From NCBI GenBank assembly GCA_011799875.1, contig CM022302.1, positions 201,668,086 to 201,732,085 on the forward strand: a stretch of 64,000 nucleotides of DNA, in the 5' to 3' direction. The notes under the pieces were generated by a model. That model did no database searches and was not told where the DNA came from. It was given only the letters and a program-made list of their open reading frames with translations. Both the position numbers and the translations under genes were made by a program. Positions 22,352 through 34,468 of this stretch are shown here, in pieces (positions within the stretch are counted from its first letter, which is position 1; every line of letters begins with the position of its first letter). The DNA is from Thinopyrum elongatum. Taxonomy: Eukaryota > Streptophyta > Magnoliopsida > Poales > Poaceae.

Positions 22352-25300
22352 GCTGACCACCCGGAGGTGATGCCTTCTTCGGGTTCCTACGCCCTGGTGT
22401 TGGATGCCACCTTTGCAACAGAGAGGCGAGTTGCTCGTTTCTCCCAAATTCTGATAGACGGCGGTAGCAGCATCAACATCCTCTACCGCGACACCATGGA
22501 GAAGTTGTGCATCAAAGAGAAACAGCTCCAGCCCAGCCGGACTGTCTTCCATGGCATTGTGCCAGGCCTTTCCTGCTCGCCAATCGGCAAGATCAAGATA
22601 GACGTCCTCTTCGGAGACAAGGATCACTTCCGCCGAGAGCCAATCTGGTTCGAGGTGGTTGACCTTGAGAGCCCCTACCACGCATTGCTTGGCCGGCCTG
22701 CCCTGGCCAAGTTCATGGCGGTTCCTCACTACGCCTACCTCAAGATGAAGATGCCGGGTACCAAGGGCATTATCACTATAGCCGGCGACTACCAGAAGTC
22801 TGTCGCATGTGCCACTGCCAGCAGTCGGCTGGCCGAGTCCCTTGTGATTGCCGCCGAGAAGCGGCTCCTTGACCGGGTTGTGGCCATGGCCGGCAAGTAG
22901 CCCGATCTGTCCCCAGATCCTAAGGAGTCAGAAGCTCAGGGCTCTTTCCAGCCGGCCAAAGAAACCAAGAAGATACCCTTGGACCCGGAGCACCCGGAGA
23001 GGTTCGCCGTCATAGGAGCTCGCCTTGACAGCAAATAGGAAAGCGAGCTCGTCGATTTCCTCCGTGAGAATTGGGACATCTTTGCATGGTCTCCCAAGGA
23101 CATGCCGGTTGTTCCGACGGATTTCGCCGAGCACAAGCTACATGTCAGAGCAGATGCAAAACCAGTCAAGCAACCCCTCCGCCGCCTGTCGGAGGAGAAG
23201 AGAGGAATTGTTGGTGAAGAGATAGCCTGGCTTCTAGCAGCCGGTTTCATCATGGAAGTGTTCTTCCCAGAGTGGCTTGCCAACCCAGTCCTTTTACTGA
23301 AGAAGAACAACAAATGGCGCATGTGTATTGACTATACCAGCCTAAACAAAGCTTGCCCAAAAGATCCGTTCGCCTTGCCTCGGATTGACCAAGTGATAGA
23401 CTCCACAGCCGGATGCGAGCTACTGGGTTTTTTGGATGCCTACTCAGGGTACCACCAGATCAAGTTAAGCCCGGCCGACCGCCTGAAGACCGCCTTCATC
23501 ACGCCATTCGGAGCCTTCTGCTACCTGACCATGACATTCAGCTTGAGAAATGCCGGTGCCACGTTTCAGCGTTGCATGCAGAAGTGCCTCCTCAAGCAAC
23601 TCGGGAGAAATGCCCATGTTTATGTGGACGATATTGTGGTGAATACGGAGAAGCGCGGTACCCTCTTGGAAGATCTCAAGGAAACTTTTGATAATCTGCG
23701 CCGTTTTCAAATCAAACTCAACCCAGAAAAATGTGCCTTTGGAGTACCAGCCGGCCAGCTCCTTGGTTTCCTCGTCTCAGAATGCGGCATAGAGTGCAAC
23801 CCTGTCAAGATCAAGGCCATCGAGAGGATGGAGAGGCCCGCCCGACTGCGAGACGTCCAGAAGTTCACCGGCTGCTTGGCGTCCATCAGCCGCTTCATCA
23901 GTCGGCTGGGCGAGAAGGCTGTTCCCCTGTACCAGTTCATGAAGAAAACCACTCATTTCGAGTGGAACGACAAGGCGGACGAGGCTTTCCTCCAGCTCAA
24001 GAAGATGCTAACCACGCCACCTGTCCTGGCCGCTCCGGCTGCCAAGGAGCCCATGCTTCTCTACATCGCCGCTACCAGCCGGGTGGTCAGCACAGTCATG
24101 GTGGTAGAGCGCCAAGAAGACGGCAAGGCACAACCGGTTTAGAGGCCCGTGTACTACTTGAGTGAGGTGCTGTCAGCCTCCAAGCAGAACTACCCCCACT
24201 ACCAAAAGTTGTGTTATGGCGTGCATTTTGCCGCGAAGAAGCTCAAGCCATACTTTCAAGAGCATCCCATCACGGTTGTCTGCACCGCCCTGCTTGCGGA
24301 GATCATAGGCAGCAGAGACGCATCGGGCCGGGTGGCCAAGTGGGCCATCGAGCTGGCCCCCTACACCATCTTCTACCATCCCCGCACCGCCATCAAGTCC
24401 CAGGCACTGGCCGACTTCCTCGTCGACTCGGCCGAGACCCAGTACCTGCCACCGGCTCCAGATTCCACTCATTGGCGAATGCACTTTGATGGCTCGAAGA
24501 TGCGCACCGGTTTGGGAGCCGGCATCATCTTCACCTCTCCCAAAGGCGACAAGCTCAGATACACGCTGCAAATCCATTTTGCCGCCTCCAACAATGTGGC
24601 TGAGTACGAGGCACTAGTATACGGACTCCGACTGGCCAAGGAGATTGGCATCCACCGGATTCTGTGCTACGGCGACTCCGACTTGGTGGTCCAACAGTCG
24701 TCTGGCGACTGGGACACCAAGGATGCAAACATGGCGAGCTACTGCTCCCTCGTCCAGCAGATCAGCGAATATTTTGACGGGTGCGAGTTCCTTCATGTGC
24801 CGCGGGCCGACAATGAGCAAGCAGATGCCCTGGCACGGATTGGCTCCACCCGGCAAGCCATACCAGCTGGCGTGTCCCTTCAGTGCCTCCGCAAACCGTC
24901 TATCAAGCCTTCCCCGGAATCAGAATCCATCTTCGTGCCGGCTGCCCCCGAAGCAGTCGGATCCGACTCGGGGGCTGCAGCAGCCGGCCCGGGGACTTCG
25001 GCAAGCGGCACGGGGACTACAGCAGCCGCACCCGGCCCGGGGACTTCGCAACCCGGCCTGGGGGCTGCAGCAGCCGGCCCGGGGACTTCGGCAAGTGGCA
25101 CAGGGACTGCAGCAGCTGCACCCGGCCCGGGAACTTCGCAACCCGGCCCGGGGGCTGCAGCAGCCGGCCCGGGGACTTCGGCAAGTGGCACAGGGACCGC
25201 AGCAGCCGCACCCGGCCCGAGGGCTGTAGCAGCCGTCCCGGGGACTTCACCAAGCGGCTCAGGGACTGTAGCAGTCGCACCCGGCCCGGGGACTCCACAA

Positions 25301-26706
25301 CCCGGCCCGGCGGCTGCGGCACTCGGCCCGGGGACTTCAACGACGCAGCAAGACAGCGCCAACCCCACCCCGCCACCTCCCAACCCAACTGCCCTAGTCT
25401 CAGTGGCCGTAATGACGGTGGATGAGGTCGAAGCACCATCATGGGCGCAGCCCATCCTCAAATTTCTGGTGAGCGGAGAGCTGCCGGCTAATGAGATCTC
25501 GGCCTGGCAGATGCAACGCCGGGCAGGGGCTTACACGATAGTAAACAGAGAGCTTGTTAGGCGCAGCGTGACTGACGTCTTCCAATGCTGCGTCGAACCA
25601 GAGAAGGGCAAGGCAATCCTCAGAGACATACACCAAGGCGAGTGCGGCCACCACGCGGCTTCCAGATCCCTTGTCGCCAAAGCTTTCCGCCACGGTTTCT
25701 TCTGGCCGACTACTTTGGAGGACGCCAAGGAGTTGGTCAAGAAATGCAAGGGGTGCCAGAAATTCAGCTCCAAGCAACACCTGCCGGCTTCTGCACTCAA
25801 GACCATCCCCCTTACCTGGCCCTTTGCCGTCTGGGGCTGGACATGGTGGGCCCGTTCAAGACGGCACGCGGTGGCATGACCCATCTGCTCGTCGCCATCG
25901 ACAAATTCACCAAGTGGATTGATGCAAAGCCAATCAAGAAACTGAATGGCCCGACTGCTGTGACCTTCATCGCAGATATCATTGTCCGGTACGGTGTACC
26001 GCACAGCATCATCACCGACAATGGCACCAACTTTGCCAAAGGCGCCTTGGCCCGTTTCTGCGTGACGCAGGGCATCCGCCTGGACTTAGCGTCCGTTGCC
26101 CATCCGCAGTCAAATGGCCAAGTCGAGCGAGCAAACGGCCTCATCTTATCCGGCATCAAGCCCCGATTGGTCGAGCCACTGGAGCGCTCGGCCGGTTGCT
26201 AGATCGACGTGCTACCGGCCGTCCTCTGGAGCCTCCGCACCACCCCGAACAAATCAACCAGTTTCACTCCCTTCTTCCTCGTGTACGGGGCCGAGGCCGT
26301 CATCCCAACTGACATCGAGTTCGACTCGCCTCGCGTCACCATGTACACGGAGGCGGAGGCGGAGGAAGCACGAGAAGACGGCGTCGATCTGCTGGAAGAG
26401 GGCCGGCTGTTAGCACTCAGCCGGTCCGCCATCTACCAGCAGAGCTTGCGTCGCTACCACAGTCGGAAGGTCAAGCTACGATCCTTCCAAGAGGGAGACC
26501 TTGTGCTCCGGCTGATCCAGCGAACAGCCGGCCAGCACAAGCTCTCGGCCCCTTGGGAAGGCCCCTTCATCATCAGCAAAGCCTTGGGCAATGACTCCTA
26601 TTACCTAATCGACGCGCAGAAGCCCAGGGCGCGCAAGAGGGACGATTCCGGCAAGGAAACAGAGCGCCCATGGAAGACAAATCTCCTCCGAAGATTTTAC
26701 AGTTAA
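22352..26706 (+). pseudogene. pol: Tat pol: protease, RT, RNase H, integrase, broken
   Basis: In order: aspartic protease (LIDGGSSINILY, 22450-22485; D-G-G triplet), RT (WRMCIDYTSLNKACPKD, YHQIKLSPADRLKTAF, catalytic YVDD at 23621-23632), RNase H (HFDGSKMRTGLGAGI and YGDSDLVVQQ, 24480-24700), a Pro/Gly/Ala repeat linker (24965-25345), the HHCC integrase zinc finger (25640-25770), the core (TDNGTNF near 26020; NGQVERANGL near 26115) and a C-terminal domain ending at 26706. Stops occur at about 22898, 23036, 24140 and 26200. A one-base loss near 25831-25840 shifts the frame inside integrase. Catalytic residues are otherwise intact. Confidence 0.92.
24965..25345 (+). repeat. In-frame 90-bp minisatellite in pol linker
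   Basis: About four units of 90 bp encode 30-residue repeats rich in Pro, Gly, Ala, Ser and Thr (core AAAAGPGTSASGTGT). Units 1 and 2 (24965-25054, 25055-25144) are nearly identical and later units degenerate. The array lies between RNase H and the integrase zinc finger and keeps the reading frame. Confidence 0.88.
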
Positions 26707-27435
26707 TGCAGTATGTACCACGCTACCTTTTGTATTAAGCGCAAAGACACCGGGTCCCTCGGAGAGCACCCAGGGGCTAACCTTTCATATCTATGTGATA
26801 AGTTTCACGCCTGTGAATGAGTTATTTCATTCATCCGCCCGGCACCGGGTCCGACCAGTCGGCTCGGGGGCTTGCCGCCTTGTACTATGTCAGCGCTACC
26901 TGTAGTCGAACAAGTAGTGTGCCGGCAGCTAAGCCCTCTCTTGCCATAAGCCGCAGCTCGCAGAGCGACTGTCTGGCTGGCAAGAGTCAAAGGCAGGAAA
27001 TGCTGCCCACATGAAAAATGGCTAAGGACGAAAAGCACTCACATAGGCCAAGCCGGCTCCTCGCCTTGCCGTCCGGTTGCTGAGTAGTTGGCCGGCCGGT
27101 TTCTCACTTAACTTGCTACGTTCTGAGCGGCCAAAGTACTTGCTTTCCCAAAATGGCCAAGTACCTAACCCTGCCAACAGACCGAAGAGCGGCTGTCTGG
27201 CCGGAAAAGTGGCGGCCAAGGGAAGGCGGCAAAGGAAAAAGCCAAAAGAACAGAAAGCAAGATAAGTCGGAGCTCGGCAGAGCACAACCTGTGCGAGAGT
27301 TAAATTATATAGCAAGAGGCCCTTGGCTAGCATTCAACAAAGTTTGAATACACCCCCAGTAGGTGGAACTGCGCGAATTTAACAAGTTTGTTCTAGAGAC
27401 TACAAAAGCAGGAAAAGATAAGATAAGTTGGCAGC
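26707..27435. other. Tat region between pol and the antisense gene
   Basis: Non-coding, GC-rich with repeated GCCGGC-type words. It would hold the 3' ends of both convergent transcripts. Confidence 0.6.
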
Positions 27436-30004
27436 CTAAGCCAGAGGAGCAGTAGGCGGGTCCGGCAGGTTGGTGGAGTTAGCCGTGCCGGCTGGTGGAG
27501 TGGCCGTCTGGCGAGTCTCGGCTTGGTCGCCATCAGCAGCAGTCGGTGCACTCGCGCGCGGCTCGTTGCTCGAGGCTCGATCGAGCTGAGGCTGGCCGTC
27601 CGCTCCGCCCTCCGGTGCGTCGTCTTCATCATCCTCGCCTTCCTCGTCCTCGCCTTCATCGCTAGAGGCGATTTCTTCCGCCGAGTCCTCGCCGTCATCG
27701 GGGTTCAGCACGAACCAGTCCGGTGGCACCTTGGCACCCTCCTCGTCCAGCTCAGGGAGGAAGACACCGGTCTCGGTGTACTCGGCGATCGCCGCCGCAC
27801 GACGAGTGAGCGCAGGCCCCACTGCCACCAACTCGTCCATGGCCTCCTGCCGGAATGTGGCCAACTGGGCTAGGTCCAGCCCAGGATACCACGCCTTGAC
27901 GAACTCCAAGGCCCTTCGGGTGCCTGCCCGAGCGGAGGAGCCCTTCCAAGCCTCAAAGTGGCCGATTGCCGCCTCCAACCAGTCGGCGGTCCGACCCGGG
28001 GTGCATGGGGCTTGGCCGCCTGGCCAGAGGGCGGAAACCAACTGGGACCCGGCGCGCTGAAGGCGGCGGAGCAGACGGTGAATCGGCTGCAAGCGCGTCC
28101 GGACGGCCAAGAGCTGCTCGTTCATGTTTCGAGGCGCGTCGAGCGGGATCTCCACTCGTTCCCTCCTACGCTGGTCGCGCCGCGCCTCGATGGCCTGGCT
28201 GACGGCGACAGCGTGCCCAGGAAAGAAGTCTATGCAAAGAAAGAACAAAGATCAGAAGTCGGAAGCCGACTCTCGATGCAGTCAGCAGCTATTCCAAAGA
28301 AAGAAGTTTACCATCAATCATATCCTTAATCTCGCCATAACCAGTGGCGAGGATCGCCTTCTTCTCGACCCACTTTGAGAGTTCGGTCTCAAACTCGGCC
28401 TGAAGGGCGCCTTCCGCCTCCTTGAGTTTCTGGAGCTCCGCCTTGTGCTGATCCGCCTGGTCCACCAACTCCTTGGCCAGACGGTCGCGCTCCAGGGCCG
28501 CCTTGCTGCACTCCGCCTCTTTGGCGCGCAACTCGGTCTGGACTTCGCCCAGGCGCTACTGCAGAGTGGCGTTGGCTCCTAAAAAAATGAGAAAGAGAAG
28601 ACAAATCAACAATGTTGACCAAAAAAGAAAAGTGGTCGCCGGAAGATCCGGCCCAACTGCTCATCAGTCGGCCCGAATCTCGGGGGCTACACCCAGCGGG
28701 TGCGCTGACACGCCCCCGCAAGGAAGAAGACATAATGCTTACTTCGGCTCTCGGTCAGGTCGGCGGTCCGCTTAGCCAGCTCCTGGACGTGGGAGTTGAA
28801 GGTGGCCGCGCGGATGTTGTGGTAGTCCTGCAACAAAGGCAAAGAAGAAAAAACAAGTTAGCACTCGAAGTTTATCTTAAAGTTCCGAGCCGCCTGCTCA
28901 GCAGCCGGCCCGGAACTCGGGGGCTACACCCAGTGGGTGCGCTGGCGCGCCCCCACGGAAGATTGCAAGAATCAAGAGAAAGAAAAACAAAGCAAAGAGG
29001 CGTACCCGGACGGCCGTTCCCGTCGCCAAGAACGCCTTTGTATATTGCTGGAGGGCGGCGCCTTGGGCCTGGAGCTAGGCCTGAACGTCCTGCGCAGCCT
29101 TGTTCAGCACGCCGGTCCCGCCCCCAGGCGTCCATTCTGGCAGAACGGCACTGGTGGCCTCTGCGTCCGGGGTCGACGAGCTCGCGGCCCCGGTCTCCTG
29201 CGCCCGTGGCGCCGAGGCCGCCTTCGCCGCACGCCGGCGCCCCGGAGGACGAACCACAGGGCTCACCCCCACCACCAGCTCGCCACTGACCGGCGGCGCC
29301 GTTGGCACGTCAGTCGGCGCTTGCGGGGCACCTCCGCCCCCGGGACGATGGCATCGCCCCCTCTCCTCTCCACGACCGGCTGATCGTTGCCGGCCCCTCC
29401 GGCCGGTGCCAGGTCCTCTGGTGCTGGCGGCACTGCGCGCAGCAGGATGACGAGTTGCGGAGTCTAGCCACGTGGGGCCTCTTCCGCTTGCGCCTGGGCA
29501 GCCGCGTCTGCCTGGGCCTTGGCTGCGGCGTCCGCCTGGACCTTAGCCGCAACATCGGCTTGGGCCTTGGCCGCCCCGTCCAAGTCCGCCTGCGCCGCCT
29601 TGGCCGCCTCCGCCTTCTGCCGCTCCACCGCCTCCCGCTCCTCGCGCACCTCCCGCGCGTTCCTTTCCGTCGCCTCCCGGAGGTCGGCAAGCGGGTCCAC
29701 ACGACGGGTATTGGCGGAGCCTTCCGCCGCCTGGATCACGGAAGCAGCGGCAGACTGCTCAAGAGAGAGTGGGGCCCTGTTCAAGCAAGGCAAGAGGAAA
29801 CTTAGAAAGAGTTTGCAAGAAAGAAGAAAAGAAAACGCAACCAAGCACTTACGCGGACACCGGTGCCGGCGAGATTTCTGCCTCGGGAGGGACGCGTACC
29901 CGCACGTTCGTCTCCCGAGGCAGCCGCCGTGTCTGACGAAGGAAGGGGAGGTGATCCTCAAGGACGTTGGAGCCGTCCCAGTCGCCGGCTCATGAGCGCG
30001 CCAT
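27436..30004 (-). pseudogene. Five-exon antisense gene of the Tat element
   Basis: Exons inferred from reading frame and GT-AG borders on the minus strand: 30004-29853, 29776-29006, 28827-28743, 28578-28312, 28229-27436; introns of 76, 178, 164 and 82 bp. Predicted features are an N-terminal segment, an Ala/Gln coiled coil (VEEREAVERQ-like, 29560-29660), a second coiled coil (ERDRLAKELVDQADQHKAEL, exon 4) and a C-terminal part with RRLQRAGSQLVSALWPGGQ then FVKAWYPGLDLAQLATFRQE and an acidic tail. Similar opposite-strand ORFs lie downstream of integrase in Tat elements; function is unknown. Stops occur in exon 1, exon 2 (two) and exon 4, and there is a frame change in exon 2. Confidence 0.75.
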
Positions 30005-30209
30005 GGACGAAGGAGCTCGTCGTAGGCACGGCGCGGTGGCGAGCGGGCGAGGCTACGACGGAGTGAGGAGGCCGCAGCGAGAAAATGCTCGACGACGGTG
30101 GGCTGCGGCAGCGCTCCAGTGGAAGGAAAGGGAGCTGCGGCAGCGGAGAAGGTGAAGAACGGCGAGGGGAGAGGAGGGTGCGCGTGCGTCTGCTGCCCCT
30201 CTCCCCCTA

Positions 30210-30216
30210 CTTATAG
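30210..30216 (-). promoter_or_regulatory. TATA box of the antisense gene
   Basis: CTATAAG on the minus strand lies about 210 bp upstream of the inferred ATG (30004), outside the LTR. It suggests the antisense gene has its own promoter. Confidence 0.55.
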
Positions 30217-30687
30217 CCCCAGGCGGCGAAGCCAAGGGGGCAGGAGCGTGGGGGATCGTGGGAGTAACTGCGCCCACTCCCCCACGATCCCACGATTGCG
30301 GCGCCCGTAAAGGCGCGTATTAACTACCGCGGAAGCCCAACCGTCTACCTCGGCCGCAGCGGATCCACGCGTGTGCCGAGGCACTGTAGTGGCGGGCCCC
30401 AGCCTACGGCGATGTCCTATCGCGCGCGTGGGCTGGCAAGGCGGCTTGACCTGCTAACGCCATGTGGCTGACATGTGCGGGCGGCGAGTCTGACGTCTGG
30501 CTAGCACGCCACCTGGTCCCCACCACGACGCTTCGAAATCGCCAGGCGACCCGCCTGGTCGTGGCCGACACCTACCAGTCGGCGCTTCGGAAGACGAACG
30601 AAGAAAAATACCAAACAACCCGGAGTATGAAGCTGCCGAGGCTTCTCGCCCCTTCAGCCGTGGCGTCCCGTCAGCTTCGGGGACTAC
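30217..30687. other. Tat region upstream of antisense gene and before 3' LTR
   Basis: GC-rich, non-coding. It should hold the antisense promoter's upstream part. A purine-rich stretch near 30671-30687 (CTTCGGGGACTAC) is the probable polypurine tract next to the 3' LTR. Confidence 0.5.
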
Positions 30688-31834
30688 TGTCGGAGTAAAT
30701 GACCACGGGTAGCCTCATCAGCTACCCTTGGTATTTCAAGACATCGAGGCAGGCTCCGCCCCTCAAACATCGAAGAGAAAGGACCGCCTTCCTGGGGCCG
30801 GCTAGTCCGAGCGGCCGGTTGCCGGGAGGTGGTGGAGCCTAGAAGACGGCCACGAAGTGGGCCGACTCCTAGTGGACGGCTTCCTGGGAAGCCGGAGCCT
30901 AGCAGGCGGCCCCTCGCGCCCTCAAAGTTAGCGCCAACATAAACATGACGAGACAGGGCATGGCTACAGTACAAGCCTGCCACCCCCGAATCCAGGGCAG
31001 AGCGTGGCCACAGTACAGCGTACCAAGCGGACACCCCGCGCCTAATGCGGCACTATTGCCATGCCACTCATGACATCATCCATGGCAGAAGAGGCCATGC
31101 TCCCACGACGGGCGGTCAGTACGGCCCGCAGGCGGCGGGCCCTACCTGTCCGTGAGAAGCCAGAGGGCGGCGAGCCCTGACCAGTCGGCTCAGGGGGAGG
31201 CCGGCTCCTAGCAGGCGGCCCTCCCCCTCCCTCGAAGTCTGTGCGCCATTAACCAGATGTGACGGGGTGTGGCTACAGTGAGCACCCGCCAGGCGGCGGG
31301 ACTGTATCCACGCTCCCCCTGACGAGGCCTCCGTCATCAGGAGCGATGCTACCGCATAAAGCAGTCAACATGGCCCACCAGGTGGCGGGCCCCAGCGGTC
31401 GGCGGAGAAGCCGGCAACCAGTGACGCCGACAGCCGGGTCCCACATCTGGCCGAATTACCATTGCACCCCTGGGGGGTAGGCCTATATAAACCCCCCAGG
31501 TCACCCCATGCAGGGGGTTGGACTCTCGACCAAGCACCAAAATCACCACACACATGCACGCAGAGAGAGGGGAATAGAGTTAGCCTTGCCTTTCTTCCTC
31601 CTCTAGCCAAACAGCTCAAGGAGCAAGCTTGTAGCTACCTGTTGAGGCAGTGATCATGCGGAGACCCCATAGAGCAGGACTAGGGGTGTTATCTCCTAGG
31701 AGAGCCCCGAACCTGGGTAAGATCCGCAAGCGTACGCGGTCTCGCTCACTCCCGCTTCTAGAGCCCGGCGACGTACTTTTGTCCCCATCCACGATAAGCC
31801 ACCCCCTGGCATATGTCGCACGATATCCCCGACA
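30688..31834 (+). repeat. Tat element 3' LTR (1147 bp)
   Basis: Same length as the 5' LTR with no gaps and 28 mismatches counted by eye. TATATAAA is at 31494-31501. Confidence 0.93.
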
Positions 31835-31839
31835 ATCAC
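31835..31839 (+). repeat. Right TSD (ATCAC) of the Tat element
   Basis: Matches 18855-18859 exactly. Confidence 0.92.
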
Positions 31840-32706
31840 ACCTGATCATCACGAGGTGCTTCGAAACGATGAACTTTGGCAACGGTGCATAATCGGGGAG
31901 AACACTTTTATCTTGAAATTTAGTGAAGGGATCATCTTATAATGCTACCGCCGTTCTAAGCAATATAAGATGCATAAAGGATAAACATCACATGCAATCA
32001 AAATATGTGACATGATATGGCCATCATCATCTTGTGATTTTGATCTCCATCTCCAAAGCATCATCATGATCTCCAATGTCACCGGCTCGACACCTTGATC
32101 TCCATCGTTGCGTTGGGGTCGTCTCGCCAACTATTGCTTCTACAACTATCGCTAACACATAGTGATAAAGTAAAGCAATTACATGGCGCTTGCACTTCAT
32201 ACAATAAAGAGACAACCCTAAGGCTTTTGCCAGTTGTCGATATTACAAAACATGATCATCTCATACATCAACGTATATCACATCATATCTTGACCATATC
32301 ACATCACAACATGCCCTGCGAAAACAAGTTAGACGTCCTCTACTTTGTTGTTACAAGTTTTACGTGGCTTCTATGGGCTTCTAGCAAGAACCGTTCTTAC
32401 CTATGCAAAAACCACAATCGTGTTTCATCAAGTTTGCTATTTTAACCTTCTTCAAGGACCAGCCGTAGTCAAATTCGATTCAACTAAAGTAGGAGAAACA
32501 GACACCCGCCAGCCACCTTTATGCAAAACTAGTTGCATGTCTGTCGGTGGAACCAGTCTCATGTGCGTGGACATGTAAGGTTGGTACGGGACGCTTCATC
32601 CCACAATACCGTTGAATCAAAATAAGACGTTGGTGGTAAGCAGTATGGCTATCACCGCCCACAATTCTTTGTGTTCTACTCGTGCATATCATCTTCGCAT
32701 AGACTT
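31840..32706 (-). other. Angela leader, part next to 5' LTR
   Basis: AT-rich leader typical of Angela elements, with no long frame. It joins 18479-18854 across the Tat insertion. Confidence 0.75.
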
Positions 32707-32719
32707 GGCTCGGATGCCA
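32707..32719 (-). promoter_or_regulatory. Angela primer-binding site
   Basis: TGGCATCCGAGCC on the minus strand follows the 5' LTR end by one base. It resembles the methionine-tRNA site TGGTATCAGAGCC with two changes. Confidence 0.75.
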
Positions 32720-32720
32720 C

Positions 32721-34463
32721 TGTTGGGAAACATTGCATGGAAAACAATTTTTTTTCTACGCACACGCAAGATCTATCCATGGAGATGCATAGCAGCGAGA
32801 GGGGAGAGTGTGTCTACGTACCCTCATAGATCGTAAGCGGAAGCGTTTGTTAACGCGGTTGATGTAGTCGAACTTCTTCGCGCTCCAACCGATCAAGTAC
32901 CGAGCGTACGGCATCTCCGCGTTCTGAACACGTTCAGCTCGGTGACGTCCTCCGCCTTCTTGATCCAGCAAGACGGCGAGGTAGTGGATGAGTTCCGGTA
33001 GCTCGACGGCATGGTGACGGTGACGGTGAAGTTATCTCTGCAGGGCTTCGCCTAAGCACTACAAAAATATGACCGGGGGTGTAAACGGTGGAGGGGGGGT
33101 GCCGCACACGGCTAAGCAATTGTTCTGGGTGTGCTTGGCGCCCCCCTCCCACATATATATTGGTGGGAGGGAGAGGGGAGAGTCCAAGGGGCGCCCCAAG
33201 TAGGTCTGAATCCTACTTGGGCTCCTGCCCTTGGCCGCGCCCCACTGCCATATTTGTCAGAGGGGGGAAGGAAAGGGGGAAGAGGGAAGGAAGGGGGAGG
33301 CCGAATCCCCCCTTTCCTTTCCCCAATTGGGCGGCTGCCATGGGCGGTGCGCCAGCCCCTTGTGGGCTAGTGTGCTCCCCTCTTGTGGCCCAATAGGCCC
33401 ACTATCCTCCCGGGGGTGTTCGGTACCCCCTCCGGTACTCCGATGACTATCCGGTACACTTTGAAACACTTCCGTGTCCGAATACCATCGTTCTATATAT
33501 CAATCTTTACCTCTCGACCATTTTGAGACTCCTCGTCATGTTCGTGATCTCATCCGGGACTCCAAACAACATTCGGTCACTAAATCATATAACTCATATA
33601 ACACTATATCGTCAATGAACGTTAAGCGTGCGGACCCTACGGGTTCGAGAACTATGTAGACATGACCGAGACACCTCTCCGGTCAATAACCAATAGCGGA
33701 ACCAGGATGCCCATATTGGTTCCTACATATTCTACGAAGATCTTTATCGGTCGAACCATTATGAGAACATACGTAATTCCTTTTGTCCATCGGTATGTTA
33801 CTTGCCCGAGATTCGATCGTCTGTATCTTCATACCTAGTTCAATCTCGTTTCCGACAAGTATCTTTACTCGTTCCGTAATACATCATCTCGTAACTAACT
33901 CCTTAGTCATTTGCTTGCAAGCTTATGATGTGTATTACCGAGAGGGCCTAGAGATACCTCTCCGATACTCGGAGTGACAAATCCTAATCTCGATCTATGC
34001 CAACTCAACAAACCTTCGGAGATACCTATAGAGCATCTTTATGATCACCCAGTTACGTTGTGACATTTGATAGCACACAAGGTATTCCTCCGGTATCCGG
34101 GAGTTGCATAATCTCATAGTCGAAGGAATATGTATTTGACATCAAGAAAGCAATAGCAATAAACTGAACGATCAATATGCTAAGCTAAATGATGGTTCTT
34201 GTCCATCACATCATTCTCCTAATGATGTGATCCCGTTATCAAGTGACAACACATGTCTATGGTTAGGAAACCTTAACCATCTTTGATCAACGAGCTATTC
34301 TACTAGAGGCTCACTAGGGACACGGTATTATTTGTTTATGTATCCACACATGTATTTAAGTTTCCAGTCAATACAATTCTAGCATGAATAATAAACCTTT
34401 ATCATGATTTAGGAAATATAATAATAACCATTTTATTATTGTCTCTAGGGCATATTTCCATCA
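32721..34463 (-). repeat. Angela 5' LTR (1743 bp)
   Basis: Ends match 12881-14581. A TATA-like box (minus sense) is near 33153-33160. The TSD CATGT follows at 34464-34468. Confidence 0.9.
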
Positions 34464-34468
34464 CATGT
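34464..34468 (+). repeat. Right TSD (CATGT) of Angela-like element
   Basis: Matches 12876-12880. Confidence 0.9.

Larger units (their letters stand above)
18860..31834 (+). mobile_element. Tat-type Ty3/gypsy retrotransposon, innermost layer
   Basis: Two 1147-bp LTRs (18860-20006, 30688-31834) flank gag-pol on the plus strand (20035-26706) and a long 3' region bearing a multi-exon gene on the opposite strand (27436-30004). The order protease-RT-RNase H-integrase is Ty3/gypsy, and an extra ORF between integrase and the 3' LTR is a hallmark of the Tat lineage (Grande, RIRE2, Retand relatives). Aligned by eye the LTRs have equal length and 28 mismatches (about 2.4%), the lowest in the nest. Gag and pol contain several stops and frame breaks, so it is not autonomous now. 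Confidence 0.9.
12881..34463 (-). mobile_element. Angela/WIS-like Copia retrotransposon, minus strand
   Basis: LTRs at 12881-14581 and 32721-34463 start TGATGGAAATATGCCC and end CCCAACA in element sense, typical of the abundant Angela/WIS family of wheat and barley. Order on the minus strand is LTR, primer-binding site, long leader, gag, protease, integrase, RT, RNase H, a repeat-rich 3' region and LTR. Net size without the Tat insertion is about 8.6 kb. All coding parts are broken. The Tat element sits in the leader. By eye the two LTRs differ at roughly 6-7% of sampled sites plus small indels. Confidence 0.88.

Noticed and set aside
21872..22729. Long minus-strand frame opposite Tat gag and protease
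   Set aside because: Shadow of the GC-rich gag-pol coding strand; no own motif and it lies before the antisense gene region.
24880..25461. Two alternative frames through the Pro/Gly minisatellite
   Set aside because: Repeat composition keeps all frames open; only the frame continuous with RNase H and integrase is supported.
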